Source: DASYPP01 sp036006525
GTDB lineage: Bacteria; Gemmatimonadota; Gemmatimonadetes; Gemmatimonadales; GWC2-71-9
Direction: 5' to 3'
Length of the DNA stretch: 64,000 nucleotides
Assembly: GCA_036006525.1 (NCBI GenBank)
Contig: DASYPP010000109.1
Span: forward strand, 1 to 64,000
The notes under the pieces were generated by a model. It did no database searches, was not told where the DNA came from, and was given only the letters and a program-made list of their open reading frames with translations. The translations under genes were made by a program, and so were the position numbers. This document shows positions 43,868 through 51,634 of the stretch, piece after piece (the first letter of the stretch is position 1; each line of letters opens with the position of its first letter).

Positions 43868-43955
43868 CTTATAGCATATGGCTTATGGCAACTGCCGCTA
43901 AGGGGGTCTGCCTCCGTCGCGGAACTGCCATATGCTATACGCCATACGTCTTATG
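43868..43955. repeat. GCATATG-type inverted array over the rimM start
   Basis: The left arm (43868-43898, TTATAGCATATGGCTTATGGC) is partly complementary to the right arm (43919-43955, TGCCATATGCTATACGCCATA). The rimM ATG (43953) is at the end of the right arm, with no ribosome-binding site seen. Pairing would sequester the initiation region. Confidence 0.8.
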
Positions 43956-44480
43956 AGTGAGACCCGAATCCTCATTGTGGGGCGGCTTCGGAAGCCGCAT
44001 GGTCTCAAAGGCGGAGTCACGGTGTTTCCGCTCACCGATGATCCTGAAAAGGTCTTCGCTCCCGGACGGGAGCTGATCACCCTGGATCTGGGCGGCAAAG
44101 AAGTCGGGCCTCCGGTGGTGGTTGAATGGAGCCAGCAGTATCACCGGGAATGGCTGATGAAATTCCGGGGGCGGGACAGCCGGGACAGCCTGGAAGGGCT
44201 CCGCGATATCATGCTGGCTTCCCGGGCGGAAGACCTGACGCCCCTGGGACCCGATGAGGTCTACCTCCACGACCTTGCGGGCTTCGCGGTCGCCCTGGAA
44301 GACGAGACCCCGCTGGGACTGGTCTCCGACCTGTACGACTTGCCCGGCGGGCTGATGCTGGAGGTGCAGGGACCCAAACGGGAATTCCTGCTGCCGTACA
44401 AGAAGGAGTTCATTCGCCAGGTAGACCGGGAGAATCGCCGGCTGGTGGTCGCGCTACCTGAGGGGTTGTTGGACCTTTAG
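43953..44480 (+). CDS. rimM: Ribosome maturation factor RimM
   Basis: A 175-aa 16S rRNA processing factor. The N-terminal RimM beta-barrel has GRLRKPHGLKGGVTVFPLTDDP, and the C-terminal PRC-barrel domain has VYLHDLAGFAV and LLPYKKEFIRQVD. It binds S19 and the 30S head during assembly. I start at the ATG MSETRIL. The start region lies in the repeat array and lacks a Shine-Dalgarno sequence. Confidence 0.95.
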   Translation: MSETRILIVGRLRKPHGLKGGVTVFPLTDDPEKVFAPGRELITLDLGGKEVGPPVVVEWSQQYHREWLMKFRGRDSRDSLEGLRDIMLASRAEDLTPLGPDEVYLHDLAGFAVALEDETPLGLVSDLYDLPGGLMLEVQGPKREFLLPYKKEFIRQVDRENRRLVVALPEGLLDL

Positions 44481-44483
44481 AAG

Positions 44484-44561
44484 CCTATCGCGTATCGCTT
44501 ATCGCGAGTCCTTGAGAGATTCGACCGCTCGAAGGCGCTGCCATATGCCATATGCCATATG
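44484..44561. repeat. GCCATAT array supplying the trmD start codon
   Basis: The first part (44484-44513) iterates TATCGCG/TATCGCTT. The second part (44539-44561) has GCCATATGCCATATGCCATATG, whose last ATG is the trmD start. The unit has an ATG every 7 bp, so it offers starts in all three frames. Confidence 0.8.
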
Positions 44562-45245
44562 CTGCTGATAAATGTGGTGACGTTGTTTCCGGAAGTGTTC
44601 GAGCCGTACCTGGCCACCAGTATTCCGGGGCGGGCGCGCGCGGCGAACAAGGTGAGTTACCGGCTGGTGCAGCTCCGGGACTTCGCCCACGACAAGCACC
44701 AGACCGTGGACGACTATGCCTACGGCGGCGGCGCCGGCATGGTGCTCAAGCCGGAACCGTTTTTCGAGGCGGTGGAATCGTTCAGTCCGCGGGGACCCAT
44801 CGTGCTGCTGTCGGCGCGGGGACGACCTTTCCGCCACGATGACGCGGTGCGGCTGTCGCTGGAGCCGGAGCTCACCCTGCTCTGCGGGCACTACAAAGAC
44901 GTGGACCAGCGGGTGGCCGAGGGCCTGGCGACCGAAGAGATCGCGGTGGGAGACATGGTCCTGTCGGGTGGCGAGCCGGCGGCGCTCTGCGTCATCGATG
45001 CGGTGGTGCGACTGCTCCCCGGCGCCCTGGGCGACCACGAGTCGGCCAGCAGTGATTCGCACTACGAGGGATTGTTGAGCCCGCCCAGCTACACCCGGCC
45101 GCCGGAGTTTCGCGGCCTGGCGGTGCCCGAGGTGCTGCGTTCCGGCAATCACGCCGACATCGAAGCCTGGCGCGCGGCGGAAGCGGAACGGATGACCCGG
45201 GAACGGCGCCCTGATTTGTGGGCTGAATACGAGAGAGACGGTTAG
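44559..45245 (+). CDS. trmD: tRNA (guanine-N1)-methyltransferase TrmD
   Basis: A 228-aa SPOUT methyltransferase forming m1G37 in tRNAs with G36, important for reading-frame maintenance. Recognisable segments are NVVTLFPEVF, DDYAYGGGAGMVLKPEP, LLCGHYKDVDQRV, EIAVGDMVLSGGEPAA, and the S-adenosylmethionine knot. The start codon is embedded in the GCCATAT array and there is no Shine-Dalgarno site. It overlaps no other gene. Confidence 0.97.
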   Translation: MLLINVVTLFPEVFEPYLATSIPGRARAANKVSYRLVQLRDFAHDKHQTVDDYAYGGGAGMVLKPEPFFEAVESFSPRGPIVLLSARGRPFRHDDAVRLSLEPELTLLCGHYKDVDQRVAEGLATEEIAVGDMVLSGGEPAALCVIDAVVRLLPGALGDHESASSDSHYEGLLSPPSYTRPPEFRGLAVPEVLRSGNHADIEAWRAAEAERMTRERRPDLWAEYERDG

Positions 45246-45251
45246 AGCGTA

Positions 45252-45323
45252 CGGTTATAGCATATGGCAGTGTGCTGATTTGAGATCCCAACAATCACAC
45301 TGCCATACGCCATACGCCATAAG
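45252..45323. repeat. GCCATAC inverted array before rplS
   Basis: The left arm (45252-45274) contains ATAGCATATGGCAGTGTG and the right arm (45296-45323) contains CACACTGCCATACGCCATA. The inner 12-13 bp (TATGGCAGTGTG and CACACTGCCATA) are perfect complements, the clearest pairing in the ribosomal operon. Confidence 0.85.
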
Positions 45324-45352
45324 CAGTGCACAAAACTTCAGGAGTCTTGAAA

Positions 45353-45700
45353 ATGGAAAGACTGGCGGCAGTGGCCCAGGAGGGCTTGCGGACGGACATC
45401 CCGGCATTCAATCCGGGCGACACCATCAAGGTGATGGTCCGGGTCCGGGAAGGTGACAAGGAGCGGCTCCAGGCCTTTGAAGGTCTCTGCATCGCCAAGC
45501 GGGGTGGCGGTATCAGCGAGATGTTCACGGTGCGGAAGATGTCGGCCGGTGTCGGGGTGGAGCGGATCTTCCCGCTGCACAGCCCGACCGTCGCCTCCAT
45601 CGACGTGGTCCGCCGGGGCCGGGTGCGTCGGGCCAAGCTCTACTATCTGCGCGCGGTGACCGGCAAAGCCGGGCGCATCAAGGAGCGGAAAGAGAGCTGA
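45353..45700 (+). CDS. rplS: 50S ribosomal protein L19
   Basis: A 115-aa protein, normal length for L19. The start ATG is 9 bases after GGAG. It begins MERLAAVAQEGLRTDIPAF and carries the L19 pattern FNPGDTIKVMVRVREG, AFEGLCIAKRGGG and RKMSAGVGVERIFPLHSP. L19 sits at the 30S-50S interface. It follows trmD as usual, separated by a GCCATAC inverted array. Confidence 0.97.
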   Translation: MERLAAVAQEGLRTDIPAFNPGDTIKVMVRVREGDKERLQAFEGLCIAKRGGGISEMFTVRKMSAGVGVERIFPLHSPTVASIDVVRRGRVRRAKLYYLRAVTGKAGRIKERKES

Positions 45701-45703
45701 GCC

Positions 45704-46360
45704 GTGGCCTCCCCATGCCCTTCGCTGTCCCGCGAAGCGGCGCTCTGGGCGGAGGCGCACCTCCTCATCGGGGTGGATGAAGTCGGCCGCGGTCCCCTGG
45801 CAGGTCCAGTGGTGGCCGCGGCCGTCGTTTTTCCCCCCCGGGTCAAGCGGCTGAACGGGCTCCGCGACAGCAAGATGCTGCCCCAGAAGAAACGGGAGAA
45901 ACTCGCCCTCAAGGTACGGGAGCGGGCCCTCTGCTTCGCGCTGGGCGCGGCATCTTCCCGCGAGATCGACCGCTTCAACATCCGGGTGGCCAGCGCCATC
46001 GCGATGCGGCGCGCCGTGTGCCGGGTGCTGGGCTACCTGGGCGCCGCCGGCATCTCGGCCCGGCCCGGCGACAGCGTCCACATCATCATCGACGGCCTGC
46101 CGCTGCCGGAGCTGGGGTATCCCCACCAGGCGCTGATCGATGGCGATGCCCATTGCGCCTCGATCGCCGCCGCGGCGGTGGTCGCGAAAACGGTGCGCGA
46201 TCTCCTGATGCGCCGCCTGCACCTGCGGCATCCTGGCTATGGGTGGGATACCAATGTCGGATACGCCACCGAGTTTCATTGCCTGGCACTCGATCAGCGA
46301 GGCCCGACTCGGCATCACCGCCTGACCTTCGAGCCGATTTCCCAGCTCAAACTGCTCTAG
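45704..46360 (+). CDS. rnhB: Ribonuclease HII
   Basis: A 218-aa RNase HII that removes ribonucleotides from DNA. The catalytic acids are visible: Asp-Glu in GVDEVGRGPLAGP, Asp in IIIDGLPLPE, and Asp in ALIDGDAHCASIAAA. It starts at GTG three bases after the rplS stop, ending the ffh operon. Confidence 0.95.
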   Translation: MASPCPSLSREAALWAEAHLLIGVDEVGRGPLAGPVVAAAVVFPPRVKRLNGLRDSKMLPQKKREKLALKVRERALCFALGAASSREIDRFNIRVASAIAMRRAVCRVLGYLGAAGISARPGDSVHIIIDGLPLPELGYPHQALIDGDAHCASIAAAAVVAKTVRDLLMRRLHLRHPGYGWDTNVGYATEFHCLALDQRGPTRHHRLTFEPISQLKLL

Positions 46361-46386
46361 TTGTTTGACCTCAACCGGCCCAATCG

Positions 46387-48825
46387 ATGCGTCTGCTTCT
46401 TCCACTTATTGCTCTTGCTGCCCTCGCTTCCCCCGCTTCCCTCGCTTCCCAGAGCAACACCGAGCGAATGGCCAACGATGCGTACACCAGGTCGCACGAC
46501 TACGACCTGGTTCATCAGCGGATCGAGATCGGCGACTTCAACTGGGACTCCTTGAGCTTCAGCGGGAAGCTGGCGACCACGCTGGTGGCGCTCCGTCCCG
46601 GGTTCGATTCCATTATCCTCGACGCCGGCCACCTGCTCCAGGTCACCGGGGCGACCGACCCCGCCGGCCTTGCCCTTGCCACCGCCCGTTCCGGTGATAC
46701 TCTCGTCATCCGTCTCGCGAAGCCGGCCGGGGTTGGCGACACGGTGCGATTCACCCTGACCTATGCCGGAAAGGTCGAGAACGGCCGCGGGCTCACCTTC
46801 CTCGACAGCGAGGGGCGGCGCCACCGGCCCCGCCAGATCTGGAGCCAGGGCGAAGACGATAACAACCACGATTGGTTCCCCACCTACGACTTCCCCAATG
46901 ACCGCATGACCTGGGAGATGGTGGCCACGGTGCCTGCCTCCTTCACCGCGGTCTCCAACGGCCGCCTGGTGAGCGATGTTCGAACCGCGCGGGGCCGGAC
47001 CATGACCTGGCGCCAGGACAAGCCGGCGTCCACCTACCTGGTCTCCCTCATCGTGGCTCCGCTGGTGAAGATCCACGATACCTGGGGCACCGTCCCGGTG
47101 GACTACTACGTCTACCGCGAGGACAGCGCCCGGGCCTGGCCGCTCTTCCACGTGACGCCGGACATGATCGCGGTCTATTCCCGGCTCACCGGGGTGCGCT
47201 ATCCCTGGCCCAAGTATGCCCAGACGACGGTCGCGGATTTTTTCGGCGGAATGGAGAATGTCAGCGCCACCACGCTGGTCGACTGGCTGCCGGACCCCGC
47301 CGCCTACCTCGACCGGCCCTGGTACCAGTACATCCTCATTCCCCACGAGCTGGCCCACCAATGGTTCGGGGACCTGGTCACCACCGAGAACTGGGCCAAC
47401 ATGTGGCTCAATGAAGGGTTCGCCGAGTTCATGCCGGGGCAGTACTGGCAGGTGAAAAAGGGCCGGCACCTGGAGGACGACTACTACCTGGACGAATACG
47501 GCCAGTTCATGCAGATCGACGAAGACCGGCGGATGCCGCTCGCGGCGCTGGGTTCCAACAACATCTATCCCAAGGGCGCGCTCGTGCTTCGCATGCTGCA
47601 GCGCTACCTGGGAAATCAGCGCTTCTGGGCCTCGGTCAAGCGCTACCTCGAGCAACACGCCTACGACAACGCGACGACCGACGACTTCCGCCAGGCGGTG
47701 CTCGACGCGACTGGTGAGAACCTCGACTGGTTCTGGGACCAGTGGATGTACCAGGCCGGGTACCCCGAGTTCGACGTCAAGGCAAATTATGACGGAGCCG
47801 CTCACACCCTGACGGTCAATGTCCAGCAGACCCAGGTGGACACCAACAAGGCCGACACCAGCTACGCCGGGCTCCGGTTCACCACGCCACCGGTGTTCCG
47901 GATGCCGATGACCGTTCGGGTCGGCACTGCCTCCGGCGACGTGGTCCGGAACGTCAGCCTCGACGCCCGGGAGCAGACCATTCGTATCGACAGTCTCCCG
48001 GCCGAGCCGACCATGGTGATCTTCGATGACGGGAACCGGGTGCTCAAGAAGTTGACCTTCGAGCAACCCACCGCCTGGCTGGCGGCCCAGCTCCAGAAGG
48101 ATCCCGATCTCTGGAATCGGCAGTGGGTGATCGAACAGCTGGCCAAGCGCACTACCGATGACCAGGCGGCCCGCGCCCTGGCCGGGGCCGCGATCGATGC
48201 CGACTACTTCCTGACCCGGGCCCAGGCCGTGAGCGCGCTCGCCGGATTCAGCACCGCGGCTTTGCCCACCCTGGAGGCAGCCGCGCGCGACACCTCGGCG
48301 GCGGTGCGGGTCGCGGCCCTGGAGGCGTTGGGTGAGGTGGGCGGTCCCCGCGGCGTGGATATCGCCCTGGACCACTTCCATCACGATCCGAGTTACCAGG
48401 TGCGGGGCGCCGCGGTTGGCGCGATTGCCAAGGCCGCCGATCCGGCTCAGCGCCAGGCCGTCCTCACCGAGGCCATGGCGACGGAGTCATACCAGGATGC
48501 CATCCGGAATTCGGCGTACCAGACGATCGCCCGGTCCGCTGATACCACGTTTCTCGATGCGGTGAATGCGCGGGTGGCGGTGGATGAGAACGTGGTCTAT
48601 GTGCTTGCGGGCCTGGGAAGACGGGGCAGTACCCGGGCACTGGACCTGCTGGCGAGCCACCTCAATGACGAGAAGCGCTACGTGCGGGACTGGGCACTCA
48701 ACGCGTTCCGCAATGCCGTGCCGGCCGCGCTCGCGCTACCCCGGCTTCAGGCGGCGCAGGCTGCGATTTCGGACCCGGCGACCAAGGCCCGCGTGGCCGA
48801 GGCGATCCAGGATCTGGAAAAGTGA
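46387..48825 (+). CDS. M1-family aminopeptidase with HEAT-like C-terminus, exported
   Basis: An 812-aa exported zinc aminopeptidase. The signal peptide (about 1-20) is encoded by an in-frame 9-bp repeat (CTCGCTTCC/CCCGCTTCC/CTCGCTTCC). The M1 core has GGMENVSATT (the GxMEN exopeptidase motif), HELAHQWFGDLV and WLNEGFAEF, giving HExxH-x18-E. The C-terminal 230 residues (from about 585) are helical HEAT-like repeats rich in Ala/Leu. It probably trims peptides outside the cytoplasm. Confidence 0.93.
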   Translation: MRLLLPLIALAALASPASLASQSNTERMANDAYTRSHDYDLVHQRIEIGDFNWDSLSFSGKLATTLVALRPGFDSIILDAGHLLQVTGATDPAGLALATARSGDTLVIRLAKPAGVGDTVRFTLTYAGKVENGRGLTFLDSEGRRHRPRQIWSQGEDDNNHDWFPTYDFPNDRMTWEMVATVPASFTAVSNGRLVSDVRTARGRTMTWRQDKPASTYLVSLIVAPLVKIHDTWGTVPVDYYVYREDSARAWPLFHVTPDMIAVYSRLTGVRYPWPKYAQTTVADFFGGMENVSATTLVDWLPDPAAYLDRPWYQYILIPHELAHQWFGDLVTTENWANMWLNEGFAEFMPGQYWQVKKGRHLEDDYYLDEYGQFMQIDEDRRMPLAALGSNNIYPKGALVLRMLQRYLGNQRFWASVKRYLEQHAYDNATTDDFRQAVLDATGENLDWFWDQWMYQAGYPEFDVKANYDGAAHTLTVNVQQTQVDTNKADTSYAGLRFTTPPVFRMPMTVRVGTASGDVVRNVSLDAREQTIRIDSLPAEPTMVIFDDGNRVLKKLTFEQPTAWLAAQLQKDPDLWNRQWVIEQLAKRTTDDQAARALAGAAIDADYFLTRAQAVSALAGFSTAALPTLEAAARDTSAAVRVAALEALGEVGGPRGVDIALDHFHHDPSYQVRGAAVGAIAKAADPAQRQAVLTEAMATESYQDAIRNSAYQTIARSADTTFLDAVNARVAVDENVVYVLAGLGRRGSTRALDLLASHLNDEKRYVRDWALNAFRNAVPAALALPRLQAAQAAISDPATKARVAEAIQDLEK

Positions 48826-48842
48826 TTATTTTCTTGGCGGCC

Positions 48843-48865
48843 TGTCCTTAGTCCTTAGTCCTTGA
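48843..48865. repeat. Short AAGGACT-family array before tRNA-Lys
   Basis: Three AGTCCTT-type units (complement of AAGGACT) between the M1 aminopeptidase stop and the tRNA. This is one arm only. Confidence 0.75.
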
Positions 48866-48872
48866 TGTTGAA

Positions 48873-48945
<73 letters not shown>

Positions 48946-49074
48946 TGGCTCGAGCCAAAAACGGACCTCTAATTCGACGGAGCGCTTCAACCGGGAACGA
49001 TGGTGCAACAGCCGGGCACGGTCACGTCATAGAGTGACCGCTCGCTGCCATCCCCCTTTGAGAGGCTCCTTCAC

Positions 49075-49254
49075 ATGAGCACCAAACTGTTTGCCCGTGC
49101 CCTCGCTTTCGTGACCATTGTCGCCGCTTCCTGCCAGTCGGACATGCCCTCCATCAAGCGATCAGAGTTGGTGACCCTGGTATTGTTGCTGACGACTGGG
49201 ATAGCCGTGACGGTCGGATCTCGGTTGCTCGTCGCCGCGAGGAATTGGATCTGA
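49075..49254 (+). CDS. Putative small membrane lipoprotein, 59 aa
   Basis: A short frame after a GAGAGG-like site. The product has a basic N-terminus, a hydrophobic stretch ending AASC that resembles a lipobox, and a second hydrophobic helix (LVTLVLLLTTGIAVTVGS). A perfect 9-bp stem terminator follows 24 bases after the stop. The small size and hydrophobic composition leave some doubt, and I know no homologue. Confidence 0.5.
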   Translation: MSTKLFARALAFVTIVAASCQSDMPSIKRSELVTLVLLLTTGIAVTVGSRLLVAARNWI

Positions 49255-49277
49255 ATCCGCCCTGACACCGACACGCC

Positions 49278-49315
49278 GCACGCGCTTGGATCAGCCCTTC
49301 GAGCGCGTGCTGTTT
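49278..49315 (+). terminator. Hairpin terminator
   Basis: A perfect 9-bp stem, GCACGCGCT (49278-49286) and AGCGCGTGC (49302-49310), followed by TGTTT. It ends transcription from the tRNA-Lys or small-lipoprotein side. The rest of the gap to 49544 has no gene I can support. Confidence 0.75.
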
Positions 49316-49543
49316 CCTGCATGGTCATCCGTCAAAAGCTTTACATCCCTGCGCATCAGTTCCTCATCAAACCCGCCACACCATCGTGCCTCCCCCGGCC
49401 GTGCAGCATCTCGCAGTATCCCGGTAACCGTCCCTGCCGGAACGAGTTGGCAGCTGTCGCAACAGTGGCCCGTGACCTGCCTATAGATAGAGCGTCAACC
49501 CGATACGGTAAGCAAAAACATTCTTCGCCCTCTCTTCGAGGAC

Positions 49544-50260
49544 ATGATGCGGAAGCTCGGAGCAGTTCTGATGCTGGTCGGTGTCCTCGTCGTCCTGGCC
49601 GCCACCCCGGCGTTTGCCAACGGTTTCCAGTCGTATCGCATCTGCGGAGGCGATACGTTCACATCGTGCGCTGCCGTCGAGGTGAGCGTCGTGGGCCACA
49701 ACGTGACGCTCCGGGTGTGGAACCTGGCGCAGAACGGTGGCGCCACCTACAACCAGGGCAGCGGCAGCATCGGCGTCATCGGCGCCATCGCGCTGTACAA
49801 CCTGCCGTCCGGACTTTCCGTCAACGCCGGCTCGTTGTTGGTCAACGGCGCCCCTGGCGATTGGCGGCTGCAGACCGTGGGTAGCCACGGTATCGCCATC
49901 GATGGCCGCACCGCCCCCGGCCACCTGGGCAGCGGGATCGCCAGCGGCTGCGACAGCAATGCCCCGGTGGGCGCCCTCTCCAACCCGTGTACTTCGAATC
50001 TCACGAACGGCTGGACCGTCTTCAGCTTCCAGGTCAACGGCACCTTCGATCCCCGGACCTCCGAGCTGAGCGTATTGTCCTTTGATCCACGTACCGGCCA
50101 GAGCTCCGAGAACTGGACTGGAACGACTCCGGGTGGCCAGGTTGGCATTGCGACAACCGTGACGCCCGAGCCGGTCACCATGACCCTGCTCGCGACCGGC
50201 CTTGCCGGCCTGAGCGGCGCCGGCTTCCTGCGGCGCGGGCGGAAGACGACCGACCTCTAA
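49544..50260 (+). CDS. PEP-CTERM sorting domain protein
   Basis: A 238-aa secreted protein. It has a signal peptide (about 1-25, ending AFAN), a beta-rich body without a recognised domain, and at the C-terminus the PEP-CTERM signature: TPEPVTMTLLATGLAGL, a hydrophobic helix and RRGRK. Such tails are recognised by the exosortase EpsH/XrtA system for surface or matrix export. No exosortase gene is in the window. Confidence 0.88.
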   Translation: MMRKLGAVLMLVGVLVVLAATPAFANGFQSYRICGGDTFTSCAAVEVSVVGHNVTLRVWNLAQNGGATYNQGSGSIGVIGAIALYNLPSGLSVNAGSLLVNGAPGDWRLQTVGSHGIAIDGRTAPGHLGSGIASGCDSNAPVGALSNPCTSNLTNGWTVFSFQVNGTFDPRTSELSVLSFDPRTGQSSENWTGTTPGGQVGIATTVTPEPVTMTLLATGLAGLSGAGFLRRGRKTTDL

Positions 50261-50363
50261 CGGTAAGGCGGTAGGGCGGTACGGCGGTAAAAAACGAAAA
50301 ACCCCGGGCAACGAAGCTCGGGGTTTTTCCATACTACTTACCGCCGTACCGCCTTACCGCCTA
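50261..50363. repeat. GGCGGTAN inverted array around a terminator
   Basis: The left arm (50261-50289) repeats the same 27-bp core as the copy at 25565, some 24.7 kb away. The right arm (50338-50363) contains complementary TACCGCC units and the stop codon of the gene on the opposite strand (CTA at 50361-50363). Confidence 0.9.
50297..50328. terminator. Bidirectional intrinsic terminator
   Basis: The stem CCCCGGGC (50302-50309) pairs with GCTCGGGG (50316-50323) with one G-T wobble. It is flanked by AAAAA (50297-50301) on one side and TTTTT (50324-50328) on the other, so it works on both strands for the two convergent genes. Confidence 0.9.
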
Positions 50364-51518
50364 TGGTGTCACTACGAACGAGTTGCTCTGCAGCTGCACC
50401 GTTCCGAAACCCGACAAGGACGCCGTCACCACGATCGCATAGGTGCCGGGACTGCTCACCCTGAGATCGTCGTAGGTCTCGATTCCTGAACTCCCGGTGA
50501 CGTTGGTCAGCGTACCGGACAGATTGCCGGTCCCCGTGATCCTGACCAGCGTGAGCGTGGACGATACCTCGGGCAACGGGGTGCCCCCGTTCCCCTTCGC
50601 CAGTACCCGCACCGAAGGCGTGATCACCTGGCCGGCCTGGACGGTCGAGGGCTGGCTCAGATAGGACAGGTTGATGCTTTGGGCATCCACCACCCCGAAG
50701 TCACTGAAGCCGGTCGCCGAACCACCCACCGGACCCAGGGCATTCGTCCCGATCGGAGCCGGCGCGGAACAGGCGAGGAAAGAGCTTGCGTCGCGCAGGA
50801 AGAGGATGCTGTGCGGCGTCGCCGTGTGGCTTTCCTCGATCCGGTACCGGCCTGGATTGGTAATACAGAACCCGATCACCGCGCCGGCATTGATGATCGG
50901 GCTGGGCGGCAGCGAGGACCAGGCGTACGGGCTCCCGACCAGGATCTCCTGGAAGGTCGCCGCCGGGTTAGGAGTTCCGAACAGGAGAACCCGCTTGCCG
51001 AACACGGCCGGCCAGGTGGACTCCTGCAACCCGACGCCGGAGAGGCCGTCGCTCGAGAGCACCGGTGCGGCCGGATCGGTAGTTCCGCCTCGCACCCCGA
51101 ACCCACCCGGCCCAAGCGGACCCGAGAAGTCGATCGGCAATGCGGGCGAGCCCACGGTCATGCAGGCGAGCAGCGCGTTGGCCAGCGCCGAGCCGGCCTG
51201 GGGAGTGCCGATCTGCCGATGACCGTTCCTGGCGCTCTCGATCAGGGCCAGCACGTCAAATCCCTTGTCGGTCGCCCGGAGAAAGTCTCCGCCGACGAAG
51301 AACTGCTGCATCTGGGCGACCAGGCTCTTGGCCGGGGCCCGGTCGATCACGGCGAAGTAGCCCCGGATCAGGTCGTTCATGACGCCGAACTGGCAGGCGG
51401 CATCAGTAGTGGCGAGCGCCGGTTGATCGGTGGCCGTCGGCTGGCGGGAATCAACGCAGGCGACGGCAATAGCGGTGGCCGCGGCAAGGACGCCTAAGCC
51501 AAAATGTGTGGAACGCAT
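50361..51518 (-). CDS. Secreted lipoprotein with Ig-like C-terminus, function unknown
   Basis: A 385-aa protein. I use the ATG giving MRSTHFGLGVLAAATAIAVAC, with a lipobox-like VAC at about residue 21. The open frame extends nine codons further. The middle is Gly/Pro-rich with little motif content, and the last 100 residues (about 285-385) look like an immunoglobulin-like beta-sandwich (QPSTVQAGQVITPSVRV). It converges with the PEP-CTERM gene. I do not recognise a function. Confidence 0.65.
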   Translation of the reverse strand: MRSTHFGLGVLAAATAIAVACVDSRQPTATDQPALATTDAACQFGVMNDLIRGYFAVIDRAPAKSLVAQMQQFFVGGDFLRATDKGFDVLALIESARNGHRQIGTPQAGSALANALLACMTVGSPALPIDFSGPLGPGGFGVRGGTTDPAAPVLSSDGLSGVGLQESTWPAVFGKRVLLFGTPNPAATFQEILVGSPYAWSSLPPSPIINAGAVIGFCITNPGRYRIEESHTATPHSILFLRDASSFLACSAPAPIGTNALGPVGGSATGFSDFGVVDAQSINLSYLSQPSTVQAGQVITPSVRVLAKGNGGTPLPEVSSTLTLVRITGTGNLSGTLTNVTGSSGIETYDDLRVSSPGTYAIVVTASLSGFGTVQLQSNSFVVTP

Positions 51519-51634
51519 GGACCAGCCTTGTGCGAGTAATGCCAACGAGGAAGAAGTGAACCTATGGTTGTGCAGCCAATCGCGCCAGATTCGCCGGTGC
51601 TACGGTGTGATGCAGAAATGAAACAACTGTTGCC

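Noticed and set aside
46357..48384. A 675-residue open frame antisense to the M1 aminopeptidase
   Set aside because: It has no ribosome-binding site, no family similarity and an unusual Gly/Arg/His-rich composition. It lies entirely opposite a gene with clear zinc-protease motifs. High GC often leaves such long antisense frames open.
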